A stretch of DNA of 27,658 nucleotides from JAXGVG01 sp040773965 (GCA_040773965.1 JAXGVG010000006.1:1-27658); one strand, 5' to 3'. Positions 8,205-15,624 are shown, counted from the first letter of the stretch. Numbers and translations: made by a program. The notes: generated from the letters alone by a model not told the origin.

Positions 8205-8525
8205 GTGAAGACAGTATCGATAAAATCAAGGGACCTCCGTCTTGCGGCGCTTGTTCTGCTCACGCTCGGCGCATGCAGCAACCTGAGCCCGACGGAACAG
8301 CGCGTCCTTTCCGGCGGTTCAATCGGTTCAGCGATAGGCATTGGCATATCCATCGCAACGGGTGGTTGCATTCCTTGCGGCGGCTCCATCGGCAGCCTCC
8401 TCGGCTCCGGCGCCGGCTATCTCTACGACCAGCAAGCTCAGGATAACGACGAAACGGGGGTAAAAGCGCCGCCAGCCGTTCAGCAACCGGAAACGGATAC
8501 GCCCTCACCATCCCTTTTGGAATAA
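8205..8525 (+). CDS. small glycine-zipper lipoprotein, paralogue 1
   Basis: The 106-residue product has a short basic N-terminus, a hydrophobic segment and a lipobox LGAC with the lipidated Cys at 24. A glycine-zipper stretch follows (SGGSIGSAIGIG … GSIGSLLGSGAGYLYD), interrupted by GGCIPCGG with a CxxC at 55–58. A disordered acidic, Pro-rich tail of ~30 residues is unique to this copy. The GTG start at 8205 has GGGGAAAG just upstream; frames further upstream are open but would bury the signal sequence. It resembles OsmB-like envelope lipoproteins in plan, but the CxxC is not part of OsmB. It is first of three tandem paralogues. Function unknown. Confidence 0.75.
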   Translation: MKTVSIKSRDLRLAALVLLTLGACSNLSPTEQRVLSGGSIGSAIGIGISIATGGCIPCGGSIGSLLGSGAGYLYDQQAQDNDETGVKAPPAVQQPETDTPSPSLLE

Positions 8526-8540
8526 CGCAGGAAGCCGGTT

Positions 8541-8780
8541 ATGACCTCGAAATTATTATTAACAGGCAAAGCGGGAATGATAGCGTTGTGCCTCTTGTCC
8601 CTTAGCGCCTGCAGCACGCTTACGGAAACGCAGCAGCGCGTGGCCTCTGGCGCCGCCATAGGCGCAGCAGCCGGAACGGCTGGAACGCTCCTTATGGGCG
8701 GCTGTGTGGCCTGTGGCGCCGCCATTGGCGGCGCTGTAGGCGCAGGAACAGGCTACATTATTGACCAGGTTCAAAAGTAG
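8541..8780 (+). CDS. small glycine-zipper lipoprotein, paralogue 2
   Basis: This 79-residue lipoprotein has its lipobox Cys at 24 (LSAC) and the CxxC at 55–58 (GGCVACGA), exactly the same spacing as paralogue 1. The zipper GAAIGAAAGTAG … AAIGGAVGAGTGYIIDQ flanks the CxxC. Both copies share a T(E/Q)QQRV-like segment after the lipid anchor. It starts 16 nt after paralogue 1, with AGGA upstream, so the two are likely cotranscribed. Lipidated anchoring in the envelope is expected; the role is unknown. Confidence 0.8.
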   Translation: MTSKLLLTGKAGMIALCLLSLSACSTLTETQQRVASGAAIGAAAGTAGTLLMGGCVACGAAIGGAVGAGTGYIIDQVQK

Positions 8781-8837
8781 CTGGAAATCGAATTACTTTC
8801 ATGTAAACTGCGCCCTTATGGAATTAAGGAGCCTATT

Positions 8838-9098
8838 ATGACGAATCGCATGTTTTCATTCGCGCGCGCTTTTTTCGTGCTTGTTTGCCTTGTATCGCTT
8901 TCGGCCTGCACCCATTCAACCGGGAGGACCGCAAGAAACGTGGGCATCGCCGGCGCATCGGGGGCCGCCGTCGGAACGCTGGCCACACTGGCGGCAGGGG
9001 GCGGCTGCCTTCCTTGCAGCGCCGCGATCGGGCTTGGCGTAGGCGCGGGTATGGGGTGGATTTTCGACCGGCTCGACAACCGCACGCCGGGCCGCTAG
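8838..9098 (+). CDS. small glycine-zipper lipoprotein, paralogue 3
   Basis: The 86-residue product has a lipobox Cys at 24 (LSAC) and a CxxC at 57–60 (GGGCLPCSAA) between two glycine-zipper halves (GIAGASGAAVG and AAIGLGVGAGMGWIFD). A clear AAGGAG precedes the ATG by 7 nt. It is the most diverged of the three tandem copies. Its stop codon TAG overlaps the stop of the convergent znuB within the palindrome CTAG at 9095–9098, leaving no space for a terminator between them. Confidence 0.8.
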   Translation: MTNRMFSFARAFFVLVCLVSLSACTHSTGRTARNVGIAGASGAAVGTLATLAAGGGCLPCSAAIGLGVGAGMGWIFDRLDNRTPGR

Positions 9099-9955
9099 CA
9101 ACGCCTCAGCATATAGGCCGCAACGCTGCCGTACCGACCTGTCAAAGCCGATATAACGCCAAAAATTCCGGCCGTCATCACGATCGCAGGCCCTGAAGGC
9201 ATTTTCACGTAATAGGATAAAAGAAGGCCGGTAACGGAAGAAGCGGCGGCGACAAGCACGCTCAAGGGCATCAACGTGTCGATGTTTCGCGTCCAGAAAC
9301 GCGCGGCGATGGCGGGAAGGATCATCAGCCCCAGCGCCAATAGCGTCCCCAAAGCCTGAAAAGCTGCGACCAAATTGACCATAAGCAAGCCAAAAAAAAC
9401 AAACCTCGTCCAGCCGGCCTTTCGCGATGTGGATTCCATAAAAACCGGGTCGAAACATTCGATGACAAGACGCCGGTAAAGAACCGCCAGCGCGAAAAGC
9501 GACAAACAGGACGCGCCCGTTATGAGGATGAGAGAATCCCGGTCGATGGCAAGAATATTGCCGAACAGCAAATGAAGAAGATCGACGCTGCTCGCCTTCA
9601 GCGATACGAGCGTTACGCCGCCCGCCAGCGACAAAAGAAAAAGCAGCGTGAACGCCGCGTCTTCTTTAATGTGCGTATATCGCGTCAGCGCGACGGCGAT
9701 CAGAGCCGCGCCAAGGCCCGCCGCCAGTCCGCCCAGCGTCATCGGCCAGACCGACAGCCCCGCCACGAGAAACGCCGCGGCGACGCCCGGCAAAATGGCG
9801 TGCGACATGGCATCCCCCACCAGCGTCATACGCCGCAGCATCATGAAAACGCCAAGAGGCGCGCCACCCAGCGACAGCACGACGCACGCCGCCAGCGCGC
9901 GTTTCATGAAGGCGTACTGAATGAAAGGATCGGCGAGCGTATCAAGCATGGTCAT
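9095..9955 (-). CDS. znuB: zinc ABC transporter permease
   Basis: This is an integral membrane permease of the ABC-3 (ZnuB/MntB) family that carries zinc across the inner membrane with ZnuC and ZnuA. The ~286 residues hold about eight hydrophobic segments and the conserved LGVFMMLRRMTLVGDAMSHA stretch (around residues 33–52), the cytoplasmic contact with the ATPase. The ATG at 9955 overlaps the end of znuC by 14 nt; a second ATG at 9949 is equally possible. Longer open frame upstream lies inside znuC and is not used. Zinc rather than manganese is inferred from zur in the same operon. Confidence 0.93.
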   Translation of the reverse strand: MTMLDTLADPFIQYAFMKRALAACVVLSLGGAPLGVFMMLRRMTLVGDAMSHAILPGVAAAFLVAGLSVWPMTLGGLAAGLGAALIAVALTRYTHIKEDAAFTLLFLLSLAGGVTLVSLKASSVDLLHLLFGNILAIDRDSLILITGASCLSLFALAVLYRRLVIECFDPVFMESTSRKAGWTRFVFFGLLMVNLVAAFQALGTLLALGLMILPAIAARFWTRNIDTLMPLSVLVAAASSVTGLLLSYYVKMPSGPAIVMTAGIFGVISALTGRYGSVAAYMLRRC

Positions 9956-10718
9956 GGCCGCAATCGTGTTCGTGAACGGGTGGAGGCGTTCCCTCCGGCT
10001 CGAGCAACTCCGCCATGTCCAGATCGAAGGAAAGAAGCTTCTGCTCGAACAACTCATGCGTGTGCCCGCGGCCAAGACAATTGCCGGACAAAACGAAGGA
10101 TTCCGGAAAGTATTTCCGGATCAGCAAAAGGTCGTGCAAAACGCAAACGATCGTGCGCCCTTCCCGATGCCAGTCGAGTATAATCTGGATCAGTTTCGCC
10201 GTCGTCGCCGCGTCCACGGCCGTAAACGGCTCGTCGAGAAGAATGACGCGCGCGTCTTGCACGATTACGCGCGCAAACAACATGCGCTGGAACTGCCCGC
10301 CGGAGAGGCCGCCGATCTGGCGCTTTTCACAGCCGGCCAGTCCCACGGCCGCAAGCGCGGCCCTTGCGCGATCCTTCATCGCGGACGTTATGGCCCCGAA
10401 ACTGCGGGTGTCGGGCCAAAAACCGGTGCAAACGGCTTGCATAACGGTGATGGGAAAATCGCGCTGGATGGCGTTAATTTGCGGCAAATAAGCCGTCCGC
10501 CGCATGCACGTCTTGCAGACCGATACGCGGCCATGCGACGGCTTGATGGCTCCCGCAATGACCTTGAGCAATGTGCTTTTCCCCGCGCCGTTCGGCCCTG
10601 CCACGGCCGTAAGAGACCCCGGTTCGAAAGAACCGCTCACATCCTTTAGCGCCACATGGCGGCCATACGTCACCGAAACATTGTCGAGCGTAACAAGCGC
10701 GGACACGGAATGCCTCAT
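9942..10718 (-). CDS. znuC: zinc ABC transporter ATP-binding protein
   Basis: The ATPase of the zinc importer has Walker A GPNGAGKST at 41–49, signature LSGGQ at 138–142 and Walker B VILLDEP ending at 164, followed by the His switch in CVLHD. The C-terminal tail ends HEHDCGHDHA, a His/Cys cluster of the sort seen in zinc proteins that may sense or buffer metal. The start ATGAGG overlaps the stop of the upstream 30-codon gene (ATGA), and its 3' end overlaps znuB, so translation of the operon is probably coupled. Confidence 0.95.
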   Translation of the reverse strand: MRHSVSALVTLDNVSVTYGRHVALKDVSGSFEPGSLTAVAGPNGAGKSTLLKVIAGAIKPSHGRVSVCKTCMRRTAYLPQINAIQRDFPITVMQAVCTGFWPDTRSFGAITSAMKDRARAALAAVGLAGCEKRQIGGLSGGQFQRMLFARVIVQDARVILLDEPFTAVDAATTAKLIQIILDWHREGRTIVCVLHDLLLIRKYFPESFVLSGNCLGRGHTHELFEQKLLSFDLDMAELLEPEGTPPPVHEHDCGHDHA

Positions 10719-10807
10719 CCCTGCATCGCCCAGAAAGAAATAAAAACCGCGAGGGTTGAAAGAATAAAGGCCAGCGCCAACCTTTGAAACAAACTCATGT
10801 CATACAT
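10715..10807 (-). CDS. 30-residue single-span membrane peptide in the zur–znuC junction
   Basis: The frame encodes 30 residues: MYDMSLFQR, a hydrophobic span LALAFILSTLAVFISFWAM, and a short QG end. The ATG at 10807 overlaps the zur stop by 8 nt and has AAGGAAG 6 nt upstream; the stop TGA overlaps the znuC start as ATGA. Good start signal, tight overlap on both sides and a clean membrane span argue for a real gene. It could be an accessory subunit of the Znu permease or simply a coupling peptide; I know of no family for it. Confidence 0.6.
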   Translation of the reverse strand: MYDMSLFQRLALAFILSTLAVFISFWAMQG

Positions 10808-11225
10808 GGCCGACTTCCTTTTTTCGGCTTGCCTTGCAGCCGCGGCAAATACCCGACAGCTCGAAAACTCTTTTGTCCAATTGTTCAAACAATTCCGCGC
10901 CAAGCCGGTTCATGGCCTTAAGCAAAACGGGATCCTTGATTTCCCGCACGCTGCCGCAAGACGTGCAAATCGCAAACGGGTTTGGATGGTGAGGTTTACC
11001 CTTATGTTCCGAAGCATGCCGGCAAGCCATAAACGCGTTCATGGATTCAAGCCGGTGGACAAGGCCTTGGCGCATCAACTGATCCAGGGCCCGGTAAACG
11101 GTCGGCGGCGCGCGAAGCCCCTGACGGCGCAACTTGTCCAGAATGTCATACGCCGTCAACGGCTTTCCGGCCGCGTTCAACAACCTGAACACTTTTTGGC
11201 TATGCGGTGAAAGGCGGCTTGCCAC
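10800..11225 (-). CDS. zur: zinc uptake regulator, Fur family
   Basis: This 141-residue Fur-family repressor has a winged helix at ~10–60 (recognition helix APPTVYRALDQL) and two structural zinc pairs, CTSC at 87–90 and CRGC at 127–130. A His-rich stretch (HASEHKGKPHHP, 70–81) supplies regulatory-site ligands. Zinc-loaded Zur represses uptake genes. Position next to znuC/znuB, divergent from znuA, and a Zur-type operator in between favour Zur over Fur. The start is GTG at 11225. The gene end overlaps the small membrane peptide gene. Confidence 0.92.
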   Translation of the reverse strand: MASRLSPHSQKVFRLLNAAGKPLTAYDILDKLRRQGLRAPPTVYRALDQLMRQGLVHRLESMNAFMACRHASEHKGKPHHPNPFAICTSCGSVREIKDPVLLKAMNRLGAELFEQLDKRVFELSGICRGCKASRKKEVGHV

Positions 11226-11250
11226 GGGATGGTCTTTCGTCTAGGGTTCG

Positions 11251-11269
11251 GATGTTATAACATTACATC
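11251..11269. promoter_or_regulatory. Zur box between zur and znuA
   Basis: GATGTTATAACATTACATC is an imperfect palindrome. Its inner TGTTATAACATTACA matches the known TGTTATAATATAACA Zur consensus at 13 of 15 positions, and it contains the perfect palindrome ATGTTATAACAT. It lies 17 bp before znuA and 25 bp before zur, so a single operator probably controls both divergent units. Confidence 0.8.
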
Positions 11270-11286
11270 CCCCGGGGCGCTTTGTC

Positions 11287-12180
11287 ATGAAAAAACTTTG
11301 GCTTGTTCTGACAGCTTTCTCGTTTGCGGCGTTTCAGCCCTGCCTGGCTGCCGAAAAGCCGCTTCAGGTGGTGGCGAGTTTCAGCATTCTGGGCGATATG
11401 GTCCGGGAAGTCGGCGGCGATGCTGTGAACGTCATAACGCTCGTGGGACCTGATGCCGATGCGCACACCTACCAGCCCCAACCCGAGGACATCAAGGCCG
11501 TGGCTGCCGCCGACATTATCGTTATCAACGGGCTTGCCTTCGAGGGCTGGATGAACCGGATTGTCGGCGCTTCCGGCACCAGGGCCAAACTGCTGGTGGC
11601 TTCGGCGGGCATTAAACCGCGCTTTATGGAAGAGGACGGAAAACCCGCCGCCGATCCTCATGCCTGGCAAAACCTCGCGTTCGGCCAGATTTACGCGCGC
11701 AATATCGCGGGCGGATTGATGGCCGCCTTGCCCGCCAAGGCCGAAGAAATGCGCGCGCGCGCCAAAGCGTATATCGCCAAAATAGCCGAAACGGATAAAT
11801 GGGTGCGTGACGAATTCGCCATGATCCCCGAATCCAGACGCAAGGTCATCACGAACCACGAAGCCTTTGGCTATTTCGGCGAGGCCTATGGCATTACATT
11901 TCTGGCGCCCGTCGGCATGAACAGGGAAGCGGAGCCTTCGGCCGCCGATGTGGCAAAACTGATCGACCGGATCAAAGCCGAAGGCATCAAAAGCGTGTTC
12001 ATTGAAAACATCACCAGTCCGCGCCTGATCGAGCAAATCGCCAAAGAGTCCGGTGCGTCACTCGGCGGCACGCTTTATTCGGATTCTTTATCGCCGCCCG
12101 GCGGCCCCGCCCCCACCTACCTCGACATGTTCCGGCACAACGTGCCGAAACTGCGCGAGGGGATGGCGGGAAACCGGTAA
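11287..12180 (+). CDS. znuA: periplasmic zinc-binding protein of ABC transporter
   Basis: The 297-residue cluster A-I solute-binding protein has a signal peptide (MKKLWLVLTAFSFAAFQPCLA, cut before AEKP). Metal ligands expected for the family are His60 (DAHTYQP), His125 (DPHAW), His191 (TNHEAFGYF) and Asp266 (YSDSLS). The long His/Asp-rich loop found in many zinc-specific ZnuA proteins is missing; only a short EEDGKPAADPH loop is present, so metal preference rests on context. It delivers metal to ZnuB/ZnuC and is controlled by the adjacent Zur box. It ends 12 nt before the convergent serA stop. Confidence 0.92.
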   Translation: MKKLWLVLTAFSFAAFQPCLAAEKPLQVVASFSILGDMVREVGGDAVNVITLVGPDADAHTYQPQPEDIKAVAAADIIVINGLAFEGWMNRIVGASGTRAKLLVASAGIKPRFMEEDGKPAADPHAWQNLAFGQIYARNIAGGLMAALPAKAEEMRARAKAYIAKIAETDKWVRDEFAMIPESRRKVITNHEAFGYFGEAYGITFLAPVGMNREAEPSAADVAKLIDRIKAEGIKSVFIENITSPRLIEQIAKESGASLGGTLYSDSLSPPGGPAPTYLDMFRHNVPKLREGMAGNR

Positions 12181-12192
12181 TGCTGCTCCAGC

Positions 12193-13881
12193 TTAGGGCG
12201 TTGGCGCTTTCGTCGTTACTGTTGGCGCAAGCGAGGAACGCTGAAGCGTGTATTTGCCGGAAGGAAACTCAAGAACCCAAGCATCCTTCACACCATTCAC
12301 AGCTTTAATCTGCATTAACAGTTTTTCTTCAATTTTAGTTTCGGTGCTAAGAAGAATTATGTTTTCAGTCCTATCCACCGTGCTTTTCCCGATTAGCGAA
12401 TCCATATTGATTTTTGCATTACCAATAAGGGTCGTGACCGCCCCGAATACGCCGGGGACGTTCGCATTTCGGACACACAGCATGTATGGTCTCAGGGAAC
12501 TGTCGAGAATAACATCGTTGACTTTCAGCAACCGGGGCTTGCCATCCGCGTTATAACCTGAAATCTCGAGCTTGCACGCCTGCATTTCCAGTTCAATCCG
12601 CATGAGCGCATGATCTTCTGGTTCACGTTTGCTGTTCAGAGTTTCAATTTGAATTTTGTCGTTCCTAGCCAGATCGCCCACATTTAACATATTCGCGTCC
12701 GGGTAATCATCGCGTAGAAGCTCGGTCAACATGATGTTGGCAAGCGGTTCCGTTCTATCGATGGTTACGCCACCTTCAAAGACTATCCCTACACGGTTCA
12801 GATCGCCTTTTTTGACCTGCCGTGCAAAACCGGCAAGTTGTCCGCCGAGTTCGATATAGGGGGCAAGCATTTCGGCATCGTCGACAGTTAGAGAACCTTT
12901 CACATTCACTGCATTGCGCACAATACCGAGCTCAAATAAATCTTTAATCTGCCAGGCCGTTTCCTGAACGACACGGCGCTGTGCCTCGACGGTTGAAGCG
13001 CCAATATGCGGACTAAGTAAAACCTTGTTGTTTCCAATAAGAGGGCTTTCAACCTTGTTTCGAACGCCTTTTTTCGGTTCCTTCTCAAGCACATCGAGCG
13101 CCGCGCCGCGCACATGGCCGCTCAACAGCGCTTCCAGCAAAGCCTGTTCATCAATCAATCCGCCGCGCGCGCAATTGATGATAAAAACGCCCGGTTTGCA
13201 TTTGGCTATTTCTTCTCTACCAAGAATATGGTTTGTGCTTTTGGGAATATGCAAAGAAATAGCATCGGCTCTTGCCAACAGATCTTCAAACGAGACTTTT
13301 TCTACTTTCAACTTTTTAATTGTATCAGGCGCGAGCTCCGGATCATCGGCAATAACCTTCATCCCCATAGCTTGGGCAATAGCGGCAACCTTGCGTCCAA
13401 TTCTGCCAAAGCCCTTAAGACCAAGCGTCTTTCCCTTAAGTTCCATGCCTTGGCTAAATTCTTTCTTTGGAAACGTGTCGGCATGCATGGCAGCGTTGGC
13501 GGCCGGAAGGCCACGCGCTAAATTGATCAAATGACCAATCGTCAATTCGGCGACAGAATCGGAATTGCCGTTCGGCACATTCATAACAATAATTTTCTCA
13601 TGTTCCGGTCTTTCGGCATTGATCCGTTCGATCATGCCTGTTTCGATGTTATCGGTACCGGAACCGGCGCGGCCGATAATGCGCAAGTTTGGGGAATTAA
13701 GGAGGTCAGCCTCAAGAACCGGCTCGGAACGAACGATCAAGGCTTTAGCGACGGTTCGAAATTCTTTGCGGGCTCCCTCATCCGTTTCAGTCGTTTTTGC
13801 GACAATGTAACCCGGCTTACGCAGAACAACTGTAACGTTGTCTTTATTCACCGTCTCCTCGATAAGAACATTAAAAGCCAT
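12193..13881 (-). CDS. serA: D-3-phosphoglycerate dehydrogenase, long form with ACT domain
   Basis: The first enzyme of serine synthesis oxidises 3-phosphoglycerate with NAD+. The Rossmann motif is GFGRIG at 157–162; catalytic residues are Arg239 (NCARGG), Glu268 (DVLEKEP) and His292 (PHIGAST). After the catalytic domain comes the intervening ASB-type domain (~320–470) and a C-terminal ACT domain (VPGVFGAVTTLIGNAKINMD), the usual site for serine feedback. An extra ~10 residues (INAERPEHEKII, ~87–98) precede the MNVPNGN segment. The start has AGAGGAG 8 nt upstream. Base composition is clearly more AT-rich than the flanking genes. A leader peptide gene and hairpin lie in its 5' region. Confidence 0.95.
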   Translation of the reverse strand: MAFNVLIEETVNKDNVTVVLRKPGYIVAKTTETDEGARKEFRTVAKALIVRSEPVLEADLLNSPNLRIIGRAGSGTDNIETGMIERINAERPEHEKIIVMNVPNGNSDSVAELTIGHLINLARGLPAANAAMHADTFPKKEFSQGMELKGKTLGLKGFGRIGRKVAAIAQAMGMKVIADDPELAPDTIKKLKVEKVSFEDLLARADAISLHIPKSTNHILGREEIAKCKPGVFIINCARGGLIDEQALLEALLSGHVRGAALDVLEKEPKKGVRNKVESPLIGNNKVLLSPHIGASTVEAQRRVVQETAWQIKDLFELGIVRNAVNVKGSLTVDDAEMLAPYIELGGQLAGFARQVKKGDLNRVGIVFEGGVTIDRTEPLANIMLTELLRDDYPDANMLNVGDLARNDKIQIETLNSKREPEDHALMRIELEMQACKLEISGYNADGKPRLLKVNDVILDSSLRPYMLCVRNANVPGVFGAVTTLIGNAKINMDSLIGKSTVDRTENIILLSTETKIEEKLLMQIKAVNGVKDAWVLEFPSGKYTLQRSSLAPTVTTKAPTP

Positions 13882-13944
13882 AATACGACTCCTCTTAACT
13901 GGTTTAAAATCGGATTGGGAAATGAGGGTGGCGCGTGCGTATGT

Positions 13945-13959
13945 GGCCCCTCAGGGACC
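13945..13959 (-). promoter_or_regulatory. serA leader hairpin enclosing the leader-peptide stop
   Basis: On the minus strand GGTCCC–TGA–GGGGCC folds into a 6-bp stem with the leader stop codon as loop. The same structure with GGTCCC–TAA–GGGACC precedes serC; one stem pair differs (G-U here). No T run follows, so it is not an intrinsic terminator. Confidence 0.6.
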
Positions 13960-14070
13960 CGAGCCGCAACCGCACGAAGAGGAGCGCCAGCCGAGAACGC
14001 TGACGCTAAGGCCGCCCGAGGAGAGGCGGAAGCAGCGGAATGCTGCAAATATGCTGGTTTCAGAAATCAA
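13951..14070 (-). CDS. candidate leader peptide of serA
   Basis: A 39-codon frame starts at TTG 14070 with AGGAAAGAA just upstream and ends in the hairpin at 13945–13959. The peptide has 10 Ser, 6 Gly and 3 Cys and closes with RSSSCGCGSGP. It aligns with the frame upstream of serC: IFAAFRCF against IFAVFRHF, then GG, then the identical GCGSGP-stop. The Ser-Ser-Ser codons overlap CTCCTCTT, which is exactly complementary to AAGAGGAG in the serA ribosome binding site (13889–13896). This suggests that ribosome position on the leader controls access to the serA start. It may correspond to a 'serC' leader motif described for alphaproteobacteria, which I cannot align from memory. Confidence 0.6.
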   Translation of the reverse strand: MISETSIFAAFRCFRLSSGGLSVSVLGWRSSSCGCGSGP

Positions 14071-14122
14071 TTTTCTTTCCTAACTTTCTTCCTGCACAGC
14101 CAAAAAATGACTGAGCTTTGCC

Positions 14123-14152
14123 AACGTAAGTGATTCCAATCGGGCAAGTCAA
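14123..14152 (-). promoter_or_regulatory. possible promoter of the serA leader
   Basis: On the minus strand TTGACT (14147–14152) is followed after 18 bp by TACGTT (14123–14128). The -35 is good and the -10 poor. The same TTGACT with an 18-bp spacer is found before the serC leader. The 5' UTR would begin about 45 nt before the leader start. Confidence 0.4.
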
Positions 14153-14249
14153 CCATGCGTTATTATTTTCGCGCATGTTTTTCGCGCCTGTGACATTAAC
14201 CATAAACATCCTGCCATGATCGACTTGCCCGTTTTTGGTAATACTGCGC

Positions 14250-15548
14250 TCACACACGCGGCTCTGGATTTGACGTTCTGGAACCACCTATCGCCTCTGG
14301 TCGATACGAAACGCCCATTTCCCGGCAGCACCGAACAAAAGCCCAATCGATCCATTTGGTAAGCCGCTCAACATCTTTCGCTTCAATTGTCGGGCCGCAC
14401 CATATGCGCAAACCGGCAGGTGCTATTTTATAGGCATTAAAGTCATAGCCAGCCTTATGCGCTTCAACAATTCCCACCAATTTTTTGCAAAAGGCAGCTT
14501 TTTCCTCCTCACCCCACTCCGGGAAATAATCCTCATTCAGTTTGAGACATACAGAAGACGGCGAACGAATGGCCGGGTCACTGACCAGAAAATCGATCCA
14601 AGGCGTACGTTCCACCCACGCGGATAAGGAGCGAAAGTTTTTCTGCGTTCGCTGATGCATGACATCAAGAACCGTTGCTTTATCGCTGATGAAGCCTTTT
14701 CTCCTAAGCTTTTCAGTTTCTTTTATCATCCAGTTCAGCGAGGCTCTGGCATCTTCAACACAAAGCATGGAGATTGTATTGATGGTGTTTCCCTCAGAGA
14801 TCTCCTCATTAAAGCGCCCGTCTTTTTTGAGTTCAAAAATAACGGGAATGGGCCTGTTTTCCGGGGTGTACGCGTTTAGCCTTTCGATAGCCCGCAGTGA
14901 AAGGATAAGCATGCCAAACCCCGCTTCTCCACCCATGCCTTTCTGCCAGCTATAGGTCACAACATCGTATCGGTCCCATGGCTGCATAGGGATTGCAAAA
15001 ACGGCTGATGTCGCGTCACTGAACGTCAGCCCGGCGCGATCAAGAGGAAACCTTAAATCGCGAGGAATCATGACTCCTGATGTTGTGCCGTTTTCCGTAA
15101 TGACAACATCATGATCAAAATTGATCAGGCTTAAATCCGGCAAGAAGCCATAACGCGGCTCGCAACAATCAACGCCCGGCACGCGAAGTTTTTCACGGAC
15201 ATTCCTAAGCCACTTTCTTCCAAATGCCTCCCATGCGCATACGTCGGCCGGACGCTCTCCAATCATGTTCCACAGCGCAGCTTCAAATGCGCCCGTGTCC
15301 GACGCAGGCATAATGCAAATTTTGTAATCAGCGGGCAAACCAAGGATTTTTCTTGTTTTTTCGAGAAGATCTCGAATTGCCTCCTTGCTGGGTTTTGAGC
15401 GGTGGGAGCGGCCCAACAATATATGCTTTAATAATCTCAAATTATAGCCCGGTGGCTTGGCGCAAGGCCCACTGGAAAACTTGGGGTTTCGCGGACGCCG
15501 CCAAGGACGGCGAAGAAGCTCCTTTGCATAACGAATAAAATCGTTCAT
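14250..15548 (-). CDS. serC: phosphoserine aminotransferase, alphaproteobacterial type
   Basis: This PLP enzyme converts 3-phosphohydroxypyruvate and glutamate into phosphoserine, the step after SerA. The family start NPKFSSGPCAKPPGY is at residues 21–35, the PLP-binding Lys is Lys203 in SWQKGMGGE, and SDATSAVFA (177–185) holds the cofactor-contacting Asp. At 432 residues it is longer than the usual ~390, with a basic N-terminal extension of ~20 residues and a C-terminal tail. GGGAG precedes the ATG at 15548. Composition is AT-rich like serA. The gap to serA (368 bp) holds serA's own leader and promoter, so the two genes are probably separately controlled. Confidence 0.94.
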   Translation of the reverse strand: MNDFIRYAKELLRRPWRRPRNPKFSSGPCAKPPGYNLRLLKHILLGRSHRSKPSKEAIRDLLEKTRKILGLPADYKICIMPASDTGAFEAALWNMIGERPADVCAWEAFGRKWLRNVREKLRVPGVDCCEPRYGFLPDLSLINFDHDVVITENGTTSGVMIPRDLRFPLDRAGLTFSDATSAVFAIPMQPWDRYDVVTYSWQKGMGGEAGFGMLILSLRAIERLNAYTPENRPIPVIFELKKDGRFNEEISEGNTINTISMLCVEDARASLNWMIKETEKLRRKGFISDKATVLDVMHQRTQKNFRSLSAWVERTPWIDFLVSDPAIRSPSSVCLKLNEDYFPEWGEEEKAAFCKKLVGIVEAHKAGYDFNAYKIAPAGLRIWCGPTIEAKDVERLTKWIDWAFVRCCREMGVSYRPEAIGGSRTSNPEPRV

Positions 15549-15609
15549 GACATGACTCCCTGTTGAGAGAAAATTTAAATTTTAGGATAAAGATGGCGCG
15601 CGTGTATAT

Positions 15610-15624
15610 GGTCCCTTAGGGACC
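15610..15624 (-). promoter_or_regulatory. serC leader hairpin enclosing the leader-peptide stop
   Basis: GGTCCC–TAA–GGGACC on the minus strand is a perfect 6-bp stem whose loop is the leader-peptide stop codon. It is the counterpart of the hairpin before serA, and both are followed by a similar ATATACACGCGCGCC / ACATACGCACGCGCC stretch. Confidence 0.65.

Noticed and set aside
14060..14287. 75-codon minus-strand frame between serC and serA
   Set aside because: It overlaps the serC end by 38 nt, has a GTG start without ribosome binding site, and covers the predicted serA promoter. Its sequence matches nothing I recognise. A gene remnant cannot be excluded.
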